From NCBI GenBank assembly GCA_016756695.1, contig CP066701.1, positions 232,001-296,000 of the forward strand: a DNA stretch of 64,000 nt. The letters are read 5' to 3'. Shown one piece after another: positions 41,947 through 50,415 of this stretch (positions within the stretch are counted from its first letter, which is position 1; each line of letters begins with the position of its first letter). The notes under the pieces were generated by a model. The model saw only the letters and a list, made by a program, of their open reading frames with translations. It was not told the origin of the DNA and ran no database searches. The stretch comes from Heyndrickxia sporothermodurans (GTDB lineage: Bacteria; Bacillota; Bacilli; Bacillales; Bacillaceae_C). The position numbers were made by a program, and so were the translations under genes.

Positions 41947-42719
41947 TTACCCCTTCACAAAATACCCCGCCACCGCCGGAAACCGCTCAAACTCCTTCCT
42001 CATCTCCCGAAACGAAATCACATCATTCCCCCTACTAAGCTCAAAATCTAGCAAATATTCATGAATCGCGAGGTGATGAGCTTTTCAGGCATTTCCAAGG
42101 AAAAGGCGAGTGGCAGATATCCTGCCCAACCGGCTATTTTTGCAAAATGAAGCATCACATCGGTTTTCCCCATCGAAGGCCTACCCGCGCCGATCGTCAC
42201 TTCCCCGTTCTGAAAGCCTCCGGTTATGAGATCAAGTTTTTTGATCCCCGTCGTCACACCTTTTGAATGATATTGATCTTCCCAAGGTGCTTCATATATT
42301 CTCACCAATGCTTGGTGTAAAGAGGTATGATCCTCCATTTTCGATTGGTTAATTTTATCCAATTCGGCAATGACTTTCGCTATCTCCCAATCATTCATCG
42401 CTGCCAGCGTTAAGATGTTTCGCTTCTCTCTTTCCTTCCACAGGTCAAGAATAAGCTTCTCCGTTTCATTAAATTTCTCAAGATCTGCATACGATAAAAG
42501 CTCTGAAAGATAAGACATTCCACCGTATGATTCGAGATCGGGTAAGGTCGTAAACGTAAGCAAATCAATATTTTTACCTGCCCGCTTTAGCGCCACCATT
42601 CTTCTCATCAATTCTTTATGCTGGAAACTTTCCAAATGATCTGGTTGGATGACGGTATCGTGAAGTAAGTATTCTGCCTTCATCAAGCTTCCTAGAAATG
42701 TTTTTTCCACCACACTCAT
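41947..42719 (-). pseudogene. DnaB-like replicative helicase, truncated
   Basis: The first ~215 residues are DnaB-like: an N-terminal domain (MSVVEKTFLGSLMKAEYLLHDT), a linker, then TGIKKLDLITGGFQNGEVTIGAGRPSMGKTDVMLHFAK (Walker A) and AFSLEMPEKLITSR. The frame then stops (42048) where the helicase should continue for 200 residues. In the next frame the minus strand continues IHEYLLDFELSRGNDVISF and ends at 41947; this is not recognisably DnaB. So the middle is deleted and a foreign tail joined. Start overlaps the dnaD-like stop, as in phage replication modules. Confidence 0.7.
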
Positions 42720-43684
42720 CCATCTTCACCTGCCGATAAGTCGAGTTCAAATTCCCTCGGAATCGCTCTTCCGGCAGGAAATGATTCGGTTGGTGGTCTA
42801 TACTGCTTTTGTTTCTCATCATACGAATCCACTTCTTCCACAGTTAGCAAAGATTCATTTTCCCAGTTTTTCAGAATCCCGATGATATAATTCAGCTTTC
42901 GCTTGTTATTGGCACATGCTATTTTCATAGCTTTTACAATCATGTCCTTCGGTTGTAAAAAACTTGAATCATCTAACCACGACAACAACTGCTCTTTTGC
43001 ATTTACATTCGTAAAACCAAATCCATTTGTATCCCAAAACTCAATAATTTCTTTCACATCATCATTACTCAATGACGGATTCACTATGTGTGGATTATTC
43101 TCTATACTTGGATAGAGATCTTTTTGTTGTTTTTGTTTTTCTTTTTGTTTTTCTTTTTCTTTTTGCCCACGTGTCGTAAAACGAGTCGGCAACGTATCGT
43201 CAAATTCTTCACAGAAGTCTCTTTCATCATCCCCTGTTTCAATTAGCATCTCTTTTTGTTGATAAAAAGCTTCATATAAGCTGCGGATCTCTTCTTTATG
43301 TATGTATTCCGAAACATATTGGATAAGCGAGTGATCCTCTACCTCTTTTAATTCGGAAACAATACAATCCATCACCGGTTTTCCGCCTTTTTGCAGATTC
43401 TCTTTTCCCCAGTTCTTAATCGCCAGTTCCCTTGTTTCGGGATTGTAACGAATCAATTGATGGTGTTCCTCGAAACGCCCCATTAACGAATGCACACTCT
43501 CAATCGAATAGCCCAAATCAAACGCCATTTCTTTCTTCGTAATTCGATAGATTCCAATTTGCGTCGTACGTGGATTCGTCAGCAAATAAAGGTAAAAATA
43601 TTTATCCTCCGGGGTCATCTCTTCTAAAACAATCGGATTCTTCCAAAATTCCGTACGTACCATTCTATACTTTGCCATCTTCAT
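42716..43684 (-). CDS. DnaD-domain replication protein, phage type
   Basis: The 322-residue protein reads MKMAKYRMVRTEFWKNPIVLEEMTPEDKYFYLYLLTNPRTTQIGIYRITKKEMAFDLGYS, a DnaD-like N-terminal winged helix, then a low-complexity charged linker (EKEKQKEKQKQQKD) and a DnaD/phage-replication C-terminal domain (DDVKEIIEFWDTNGFGFTNVNAKEQLLSWL). It would load the helicase encoded next to it. It overlaps the DnaB-like gene by 4 bases. Its phage or plasmid origin is likely since the host dnaD would be elsewhere. ATG 43684 or 43678 are both possible starts. Confidence 0.75.
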   Translation of the reverse strand: MKMAKYRMVRTEFWKNPIVLEEMTPEDKYFYLYLLTNPRTTQIGIYRITKKEMAFDLGYSIESVHSLMGRFEEHHQLIRYNPETRELAIKNWGKENLQKGGKPVMDCIVSELKEVEDHSLIQYVSEYIHKEEIRSLYEAFYQQKEMLIETGDDERDFCEEFDDTLPTRFTTRGQKEKEKQKEKQKQQKDLYPSIENNPHIVNPSLSNDDVKEIIEFWDTNGFGFTNVNAKEQLLSWLDDSSFLQPKDMIVKAMKIACANNKRKLNYIIGILKNWENESLLTVEEVDSYDEKQKQYRPPTESFPAGRAIPREFELDLSAGEDG

Positions 43685-43959
43685 CCCTGCCCTTTCTTCA
43701 CTTAAAATAGCCTTCATATTAGAAATATAAATTTGAGAAGAAAAAGGGCACCCTTCCGCCTGTAAAATTGTGAACATTTTGTTAACTGTGCGAATTCAAG
43801 TAAAAAAATAAGTGATAACCGACTTTGGAAAGTGGTAGCATCAGAAAAATACGGATTTTACAATGTTAAGAGAAAATCAATTTAAGAAAAGTCCCTTGCC
43901 CTCCAATAGAAAGAACAAGATTCGGGAAGTTGAAGATGAGGAAGTACATAAAAGAATCC

Positions 43960-44463
43960 AATCTCTATGAACCACAAATGACTTTTTATGATCCACAAAT
44001 CATTTTCTATGCGGCACAAACGAAGTCTTATGATACACAAATCTATAATCCACCGTTCAAAGTAGAAACTATGATCCACAAACAACTTTCTATGGTCCAC
44101 AAATCATTTTCTATGCGGCACAAATGGAGTCTTATGATACTCAAACCTATTATCCACCGTTCGAAGTAGAAACTATGATCCACAAATAACTTTCTATGAT
44201 CCACAAATCATTTTCTATGCGGCACAAATGAAGTCTTATGATGCTCAAACCTATAATCTACCGTTCGAAGTAGAAACTATGATCCACAAATAACTTTCTA
44301 TGATCCACAAATCATTTTCTATGCGGCACAAATGGAGTCTTATGATACACAAACCTATAATCCACCGTTCAAAGTAGAAACTATAATCCACAAATGACTT
44401 TTTATGATCCACAAATCATTTTCTATGCGGCACAAACGAAGTCTTATGATACACAAACCTATA
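43960..44463. repeat. Tandem array of five 104-bp units built from 21-bp subunits
   Basis: The anchor CTATGCGGCACAAA occurs at 44007, 44111, 44215, 44319 and 44423, an exact 104-bp period. Each unit is made of five related 20-21-bp blocks of the type TATGATCCACAAATnACTTTC. The first unit read on the plus strand from ATG 43930 gives heptapeptides YEPQMTF, YDPQIIF, YAAQTKS, YDTQIYN, but 104 is one base short of 35 codons, so the frame changes with each unit. It is not a CRISPR, as no spacers exist. Confidence 0.92.
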
Positions 44464-44585
44464 ATCTACATATTGTTATAAGCAACAATCTTTTAGCAAA
44501 AAAGCATAGCATAAAACAAAAATTGGCCGGTATGAGTCCAGTTAAATACCGAACTTACACCAGCCAATAAGCTGCAATATAAACA

Positions 44586-45587
44586 CTAACTTTTTTGGGT
44601 CATATCATTCTCCAGTTCCCCGGACCCATCAAAACCAATATTATCAAGCATTGCACGCACTTCATCTGTTGATTTTGTGCTCATCAATTGATTTCTTAAT
44701 TCACTCGCCCCGCGAAAACCTTTGACATAAATCTTAAAAAAGCGAAGAAGATGTTTGAATGGACGCGGCTCAAATTCCTCTGAATATTTATCATGAAGAT
44801 CAAGCTGCAATCGTAAGAGATCTAGCAATTCCTCACTACTATGTTCTTTCGGTTCTTTTTCAAAGGCAAATGGATTTGTAAAAATTCCACGTCCGATCAT
44901 TACCCCGTCAACACCATATTGTTCAACAAGCTTCAAGCCAGTTTGACGGTCAGGAATATCTCCATTGATCGTCAAAAGTGTATCTGGTGCGACTTCATCA
45001 CGAAGTTTCTTAATTTCCGGAATCAGCTCCCAATGAGCATCTACTTTGCTCATTTCCTTTCTTGTACGCAGATGAATAGAAAGATTAGCGATGTCTTGTT
45101 TCAATATGTGAGTTAGCCAATCCCGCCATTCGTCTACATACGTATATCCAAGCCTTGTCTTCACACTTACAGGCAATCCCCCTGCTTTTGCTGCTTGTAT
45201 GATATCCGCAGCGACTTCCGGACGAAGGATAAGGCCGCTTCCCTTACCCTTAGCTGCCACATTATGCACAGGACAGCCCATATTGATGTCCACACCCTTA
45301 AAGCCAAGTTTCGCGACACCAATACTCGTTTGCCGAAAATACTCGGGCTGATCTCCCCAAATATGTGCAACCATTGGTTGTTCATCTTCTGTAAACGTCA
45401 AACGCCCACGCACACTCTGCTGCCCATCTGGATGACAATAACTCACCGTGTTTGTAAACTCCGTAAAAAACACATCAGGTCTAGCAGCTTTACTCACGAC
45501 ATGGCGAAAAACAACATCCGTCACATCTTCCATTGGTGCAAGTATAAAAAATGGCCGTGGTAATTCACGCCAAAAATTGTCTGTCAT
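44586..45587 (-). CDS. tRNA-dihydrouridine synthase
   Basis: The 333-residue flavoenzyme shows the Dus pattern: [42 protein letters not shown] with the catalytic Cys, [20 protein letters not shown] and [13 protein letters not shown]. It reduces uridine in the tRNA D-loop using NADPH and FMN. Which Dus subgroup it belongs to cannot be told. The gene is alone and followed by a hairpin formed by TTGGCTGG and CCGGCCAA parts at about 44525-44570. Confidence 0.93.
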   Translation of the reverse strand: MTDNFWRELPRPFFILAPMEDVTDVVFRHVVSKAARPDVFFTEFTNTVSYCHPDGQQSVRGRLTFTEDEQPMVAHIWGDQPEYFRQTSIGVAKLGFKGVDINMGCPVHNVAAKGKGSGLILRPEVAADIIQAAKAGGLPVSVKTRLGYTYVDEWRDWLTHILKQDIANLSIHLRTRKEMSKVDAHWELIPEIKKLRDEVAPDTLLTINGDIPDRQTGLKLVEQYGVDGVMIGRGIFTNPFAFEKEPKEHSSEELLDLLRLQLDLHDKYSEEFEPRPFKHLLRFFKIYVKGFRGASELRNQLMSTKSTDEVRAMLDNIGFDGSGELENDMTQKS

Positions 45588-45856
45588 AATAAATCAATCC
45601 TTCCAAAATGGGATACCCGTTCAAACTCTCATCCCAAAATTAAAAAGCAAAAAATGTTCCTAATTCTTTTACACTTATACCATGTGTAAACGCTTTTTAT
45701 CAAACGATAGTAAATTTTGAACATTATAAACTTTACTATTTTCAAATAAAAAGTGCAATTGGGGGTCACAAGGATCCAAACACTATCTTTATTTTGTGAA
45801 AATTCCTCTCATATTTACTATTTATGTGCTATATTTTTTTGTGAGGAGGGAATATT
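45588..45856. other. Divergent intergenic region
   Basis: About 270 A/T-rich bases with promoters of dus (minus) and of the DUF4062 operon (plus). TTGTGA and TACTAT near 45796 and 45818 are possible -35 and -10 elements for the latter, with imperfect spacing. Confidence 0.35.
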
Positions 45857-47044
45857 ATGCCAAATCCAGCTCGAATATTTATCAGTTCTGCCTACGATAG
45901 AAAGCTAGTCCCATTTCGATCTGATTTAAAACGGGAACTAGAAGAAGCTGGGCATAGCCCATTATTATTCGAAGACAATTTTTACCCATGGCAAACAGAT
46001 TTCATGAAAACATGCCTGCAAAAGGTGATGGAATCTGATATCTTTATTTTGCTTTTGAATGACAATGTAGGGACTTATTGGGCAGAGGATAAATGTACTC
46101 CTACATATCAAGAGTTTCGAACAGCAATAAAAGAAGGTAAATATGTTATAGCTTTTCTTGATTCGGATATAAAGCAAATTTATGAGGAACATATTCGTAA
46201 GGATCTTGATAGGAGATACAAAAAGTATATAGAAGAAAAACACCGTAATCCAGATTATACAATTGACATAGTATATCAGGTGATTAATGAAGACTTAGGA
46301 AGATCCCAACGTGAAAAGATTGAATCAATTCATCCATTTATATGGGCCTTTATATATGATGTACAAGCTGCACGGATATGGACCGAAGAACTCGTATTAG
46401 CTCAGGCTCCCAAAGCTTATAAGAAAATAAAAGGGTACTTAAGCGATCGGTTAGGTGAAGGAATAAAACTTGTACCAATGAAGGAAGATATTCATGATAA
46501 TGCTATTGCCGCCCAAGATTTTACTGTATATCAAGATTACACGTTAAACCTACTTTCATATCTTCATATGGGTACGATAACGGATTGGGAAAATTTCTTA
46601 GAAACTGCCATGGAACCATTAATGGGGGATTACATTTACCAACGTCCTGCAACAATGTTAGCTGAAGAGATTGGCAAATTCGAAAAATGTAATGCATTGA
46701 CAGTATATAAAAAGGCTGAAGATAAAATTAGACTTTGTGGTTATGCCGGTGCTACATCTCCAAGCTTCGAATATGATTTAACAAATGATGATTCATATGT
46801 AGTTTCAGCTCTTACTCGAGATACCAATGTTATTGGATATTCTGAGGATAAGAATGTATTGTATTATGCAATTACAACAAAAGATTATGTACTATGCTTC
46901 CACTATCCTATGGATCAAACATGGAGTAACACTAAGGTAGAAGCCTTTAAAGAGGAAATCGAATATGCTATAATTAATACAACAACACTATACACAGACT
47001 TCTTAGCCGATTTAATAGGAGGGATACAATATGACTGGGAGTAA
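45857..47044 (+). CDS. DUF4062 (TIR-like) protein with C-terminal GAF-like region
   Basis: The 395-residue protein starts at ATG 45857 behind GTGAGGAGGG. Residues 5-105 (ARIFISSAYDRKLVPFRSDLKRELEEAGHSPLLFEDNFYPW, then DIFILLLNDNVGTYW, TPTYQEFRTAIKEGKYVIAFLD) fit DUF4062, a Rossmann-like domain related to TIR, with a conserved Glu (TYQEF) in the place of the TIR catalytic Glu. The rest is unknown; residues about 270-350 (NALTVYKKAEDKIRLCGYAG, VIGYSEDKNVLYYAITT) look like a GAF-type sensor. DUF4062 proteins often occur as N-terminal parts of defence or signalling proteins. It overlaps the next gene by 14 bases. Function unknown. Confidence 0.65.
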   Translation: MPNPARIFISSAYDRKLVPFRSDLKRELEEAGHSPLLFEDNFYPWQTDFMKTCLQKVMESDIFILLLNDNVGTYWAEDKCTPTYQEFRTAIKEGKYVIAFLDSDIKQIYEEHIRKDLDRRYKKYIEEKHRNPDYTIDIVYQVINEDLGRSQREKIESIHPFIWAFIYDVQAARIWTEELVLAQAPKAYKKIKGYLSDRLGEGIKLVPMKEDIHDNAIAAQDFTVYQDYTLNLLSYLHMGTITDWENFLETAMEPLMGDYIYQRPATMLAEEIGKFEKCNALTVYKKAEDKIRLCGYAGATSPSFEYDLTNDDSYVVSALTRDTNVIGYSEDKNVLYYAITTKDYVLCFHYPMDQTWSNTKVEAFKEEIEYAIINTTTLYTDFLADLIGGIQYDWE

Positions 47045-47225
47045 CAAGATGCGTTATAATGACGAAAACGTAATTCTCGTGGCCTCTGAACCATCAGGGC
47101 TAAGACGTAAACGTACACGTGACAGAATGAAAGATGTAAAAAATTCTAGCCAAGCTGTGTTAAAAACCTTAAATGAAATTAATGAAACATATACAAGAAA
47201 ACCAGCAGGTTTTAGCAGAACATAA
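47031..47225 (+). CDS. Small basic protein, partner of the DUF4062 protein
   Basis: The 64-residue frame starts at ATG 47031 seven bases behind AGGAGGG, inside the end of the DUF4062 gene, and reads MTGSNKMRYNDENVILVASE and later LRRKRTRDRMKDVKNSSQAV, ending in KPAGFSRT. It is basic in the middle, with no known domain. The good ribosome-binding site, the overlap and the terminator directly after it support a real two-gene operon. Its role is unknown. Confidence 0.7.
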   Translation: MTGSNKMRYNDENVILVASEPSGLRRKRTRDRMKDVKNSSQAVLKTLNEINETYTRKPAGFSRT

Positions 47226-47229
47226 AGTG

Positions 47230-47270
47230 AAGAGCTCCGATGAATAATGGGGCTCTTTCTTATTTTTTAA
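47230..47270 (+). terminator. Terminator of the DUF4062 operon
   Basis: AAGAGCTCC and GGGGCTCTT form a stem with one G-T pair, followed by TCTTATTTTTT. Directly after the small gene. Confidence 0.8.
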
Positions 47271-47301
47271 AAAAATGCTGCCTAAACAGTCCAATAAAAA
47301 A

Positions 47302-47514
47302 TTAACCTCTGTCCTTTATTGATATATACTTTTGCACAGTTGCATTCGTAAGACAATCGACTAAAGCATGATGTGCTGGAACAGATATAGGCAATTTCAA
47401 TTTGTTATTTTCCTCGAAAAACTTGCCTCATGCAATTCGTGGTACACTGTCAGCAGGACTAAGATTGATCGGATGAAGAATATTTGTAAATGATACTCCA
47501 GGGATGCAAGTCAT
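47302..47514 (-). pseudogene. Remnant of a 3'-5' exonuclease-like gene
   Basis: On the minus strand, two pieces in different frames read MTCIPGVSFTNILHPINLSP and KLPISVPAHHALVDCLTNATVQKYIS. The second has the HxAxxD pattern of the ExoIII motif of DnaQ-type exonucleases. The two parts do not join in one frame. The call is tentative. Confidence 0.35.
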
Positions 47515-47641
47515 AAATAGTAAGTTGTCTTAACCTTCCTCATCCGCCAAGTCTACCTCCTGCTCTGCTTGTTCCATTTTCAACGAAAAACACCAAAAAA
47601 TAACATTCATTGACCTTTTACAGCGATATTTACCTATTCTT

Positions 47642-48022
47642 TTAACAATTACAAATCATAACTACATTTCCATCCGGGTCTTTTATGTTAAACCAAGCTG
47701 TATCGCCAACCGTCTCTATTTCTCTCACAATTTCAATGCCTTTGTCTTTAATATATTGATAGGCGTCATCAATTTTGGGTGCATAGAGATTAAAAATTGG
47801 GCTTGGACTTACATTATGATTGAATTTAGGATCAAACGTGTGGTCATCTAAAGTTAAAGACGTAGTACCTACCAAGGGTACGTTATAAACAGGAGAAACG
47901 ACTTTATCTAAATCAACGTCCAGTCCTAACAAATCAGCGTACCATTTTGCTGAAACCTTTAAATTTGTAACATGAACAAATACACCATTCATTTGGTTTT
48001 TTATAGGCAATGTTTTTTCCAT
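47642..48022 (-). CDS. VOC family protein (glyoxalase/dioxygenase fold)
   Basis: The 126-residue protein has the two beta-alpha-beta-beta-beta modules of the VOC fold: NGVFVHVTNLKVSAKWYADLLGLDVD near the start, and FNLYAPKIDDAYQYIKDKGIEIV and AWFNIKDPDGNVVMIC near the end, with the usual DPDGN turn. No specific reaction can be assigned. GGAGG precedes ATG 48022. It is probably monocistronic. Confidence 0.85.
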   Translation of the reverse strand: MEKTLPIKNQMNGVFVHVTNLKVSAKWYADLLGLDVDLDKVVSPVYNVPLVGTTSLTLDDHTFDPKFNHNVSPSPIFNLYAPKIDDAYQYIKDKGIEIVREIETVGDTAWFNIKDPDGNVVMICNC

Positions 48023-48357
48023 TCGGAAACCTCCTTTTTTATCTCTTGTATATTTCTAGATTGTTGTCGGTTGTTCCTTCTAATTACTTTAAAAAGGAGT
48101 GTGTATTTTGCAGATACTAGTATAGACCTAGAGAATACTGCCTCCCACTTCGGCAGCACATACACACAGCAAAAAAAGCAAATTTAATTATATAACAATC
48201 GTTGAATCTCCGATAAAGACCGAACTATAGCAACATTTTAATTAGTTAACGTGTTAGTTTGTGGAGAAAATGCTGTGTTTTTTATTTACAAAACCACGGT
48301 TCTTTGGTCTTGGCTCTATAGTTATTCATTGATGATTTTCATAAAGATATGAGAATT
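48023..48357. other. Intergenic region before repeat R3
   Basis: Contains the promoter side of the VOC gene. No gene or strong structure is recognised. Confidence 0.35.
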
Positions 48358-48555
48358 TATAGGCGGATAATTTCCGGCTAATGTATATAGAGGAAGCTTA
48401 AGTAGCGGAGATAAGCGGAGAAATTCCGGTTAGCTGCTCTGAATAAGCAAAAATTCAAAGATTTGGTTCATATAGGCGGAAAAACTCCGCTTATTTTTAA
48501 GGAAATATGCGTATTTCCCAACTTAAACGGAATTTTTCCGGTTATTTTTCAAACA
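48358..48555. repeat. Dispersed palindromic repeat, copy R3 (divergent)
   Basis: Short palindromes of the same style as R1 and R2 occur at least four times (AGCGGAGAAATTCCGGTTA, GGCGGAAAAACTCCGCTTA, ACGGAATTTTTCCGGTTA). It ends 14 bases before the broken agaS gene. The order of palindromes differs from R1/R2, so it is a diverged or differently assembled copy. Confidence 0.6.
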
Positions 48556-48568
48556 CAGTGGAATCAAC

Positions 48569-49336
48569 TTAACATAGTTCCAATACTTTTAACTGCGCTT
48601 CTCTTGAGAGTCCCTCTAAACTACCTGAACCAAGGTAAATAATACGATCAAAATCAGCAGAAATAATTTTTTGAATAAAATTCTCTCTGCTTATAACACT
48701 TTCGCCCATTTAGCGAATCGTTTTAACAATCGTCAATTTTTCTTCAACTGACAAAGGATCAAAAACGAGCAATGCAGTTAGTGTCATACATGAATAGCTT
48801 CCGGTCATGGCAAACCCTTGATCATTCGATTTTTCAGGCATCAATAATAGCAAATTATTCGTATCATCTTGCGCTCGCTTTGCTAATTCTCCATTTTTTG
48901 CACAGGTAATTGTTATCTGATAGAAGTCCTTTACTAGCTGTTCCGCTAATCCAACAGCTGCAACACTTTCCGGGCTATTTCCACTTCTAGCAAAAGAGAC
49001 CAACAAGGTTGGGAAATCTGCTTTTAAAAATTGATATGGGTTCGATACTAAAGTGGTTGTCGGAATACTTAAAAATTCCCACTTTTGTTCATCAACTTTT
49101 CCTTTTAAGTATGGCAGAACGGTTTCGCCTACATAGGCAGATGTTCCTGCACCGGTAAATATGACGCGAACCCGATCGTGTCTTTCTGATAGTTTTTGTA
49201 GAAATGCTTCGATATCACTATGTTTATCCTTATACAATGCATACGTTTCTGCCCATAAATCAGGCTGCTGTTTAATCTCCGCAGTTGTAATCGATGCACC
49301 TAATGGTACTAATTTTTCTTGATTTAATGTAAACAT
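48569..49336 (-). pseudogene. AgaS-like SIS-domain sugar-phosphate isomerase/deaminase, broken
   Basis: From ATG 49336 (behind GAGAGGTGCCGG) the frame encodes 208 residues with VIFTGAGTSAYVGETVLPYLKG and LLVSFARSGNSPESVAAV, the first SIS domain of AgaS-type proteins. A TAA at 48710 closes it, but the same frame continues with ENFIQKII, then FDRIIYLGSGSLEGLSREAQLKVLEL, the start of the second SIS domain, and a final stop at 48569. The remaining 120 or so residues are absent. The gene lies next to a ROK kinase and would have acted on N-acetylgalactosamine or tagatose-type phosphates. Confidence 0.75.
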
Positions 49337-49352
49337 TTCCGGCACCTCTCTT

Positions 49353-50249
49353 TTAATTACTTTCAAATACTCTTAGTCCAGCACCAACGACACCGTTATT
49401 TTGCTTTAATGTGCTAATGCTCATATGCTCTAAAATATGCTGTTGCTCAGGGAGTTGATAGATGTTTAGTTTTTTCTTAATCAACTTTAGTAGAAAAGGA
49501 TTGTTTACAATGACACTGCCGCCAAAAACGATTTTGTGCGGATCCAATAAGCTGGAAATCGAATAGAGGCCTTGCGCTAAATAGTCGGTCACTTCATTAA
49601 TGATCGATTGATATTCCGGCAGCCCATTTGTATAGCCTGCAAATACATCTTTCGTAGCTATTTGCTCTGCTTGTAATTCCTTTGCAGCAAATTGTTGGAT
49701 AGCCGGTCCAGCTGCTACTTTTTCCAACGGCATATTGGTTCCTTTAGAAAGGACAGGGATTAAACCTAGCTCCCCAGCAAAGCCTGCTCCCCTGAAAAAC
49801 GAACCTTTATGAATAATAGAACAGGAGATTCCCGTACTTATAGTTACGTAGACAAAGGTCTCATCACTTTTCCCCTGTGCTGCTTTCCATTCGGCAAAAG
49901 CCGCCATGTAGACATCATTGTCGATTGAGATTCGTTCAGTACCAAATCTCTCTCTTAAACGGTCCGTAACGGGAAATTGTGCCCAAGGCAAATTATTTTG
50001 AAAAACAGCAATGCCTTTCTCACGATCCACTTTACCTGGTACACCTACCCCGATACCTTTGATGTCATCGATAGAAGTTGCTGAGTTTTCAAGGACTTGT
50101 TCCACCGCCTCGACGACTCGACCAAACATTTTTTCACGGTCTGAAGGATCACTTTTTACTTCCGTACGCTTAAATAATTCTCCCGATTCCGTAATGATTG
50201 CCGCTGCAATCTTTGTCCCGCCAATATCAATGCCAATTGCTTTTTTCAT
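49353..50249 (-). CDS. ROK-family sugar kinase
   Basis: The 298-residue protein opens with IGIDIGGTKIAAAI (phosphate 1 motif) and has IKGIGVGVPGKVD, ISIDNDVYMAAFAEWKAA (catalytic Asp) and GFAGELGLIPV, the ROK repeat region. The usual Cys-rich zinc motif of many ROK proteins (CxCGxxGCxE) is not seen, so it belongs to a zinc-free subgroup. It likely phosphorylates a hexose or N-acetylhexosamine. It precedes the broken agaS by 16 bases in the same direction, so the pair is a catabolic operon that has lost its second enzyme. Confidence 0.85.
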   Translation of the reverse strand: MKKAIGIDIGGTKIAAAIITESGELFKRTEVKSDPSDREKMFGRVVEAVEQVLENSATSIDDIKGIGVGVPGKVDREKGIAVFQNNLPWAQFPVTDRLRERFGTERISIDNDVYMAAFAEWKAAQGKSDETFVYVTISTGISCSIIHKGSFFRGAGFAGELGLIPVLSKGTNMPLEKVAAGPAIQQFAAKELQAEQIATKDVFAGYTNGLPEYQSIINEVTDYLAQGLYSISSLLDPHKIVFGGSVIVNNPFLLKLIKKKLNIYQLPEQQHILEHMSISTLKQNNGVVGAGLRVFESN

Positions 50250-50415
50250 TTTCCTGTCCCCCTACTGTAAAACGTATTGTCAAAACTTTTATATAAAATA
50301 GGCTATAAACTACCTTAATAGAGGGATTTTTGAGCAAAAAAATTGCCACCCCCCTAAATCTAAGGATAATTGAGGTTACCACACACCCAACAACCTTAGA
50401 AAAGGAAGTGACAAG

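Noticed and set aside
43960..44463. Possible CRISPR array or intact repeat protein gene
   Set aside because: No unique spacers; the 104-bp period breaks the reading frame at each unit.
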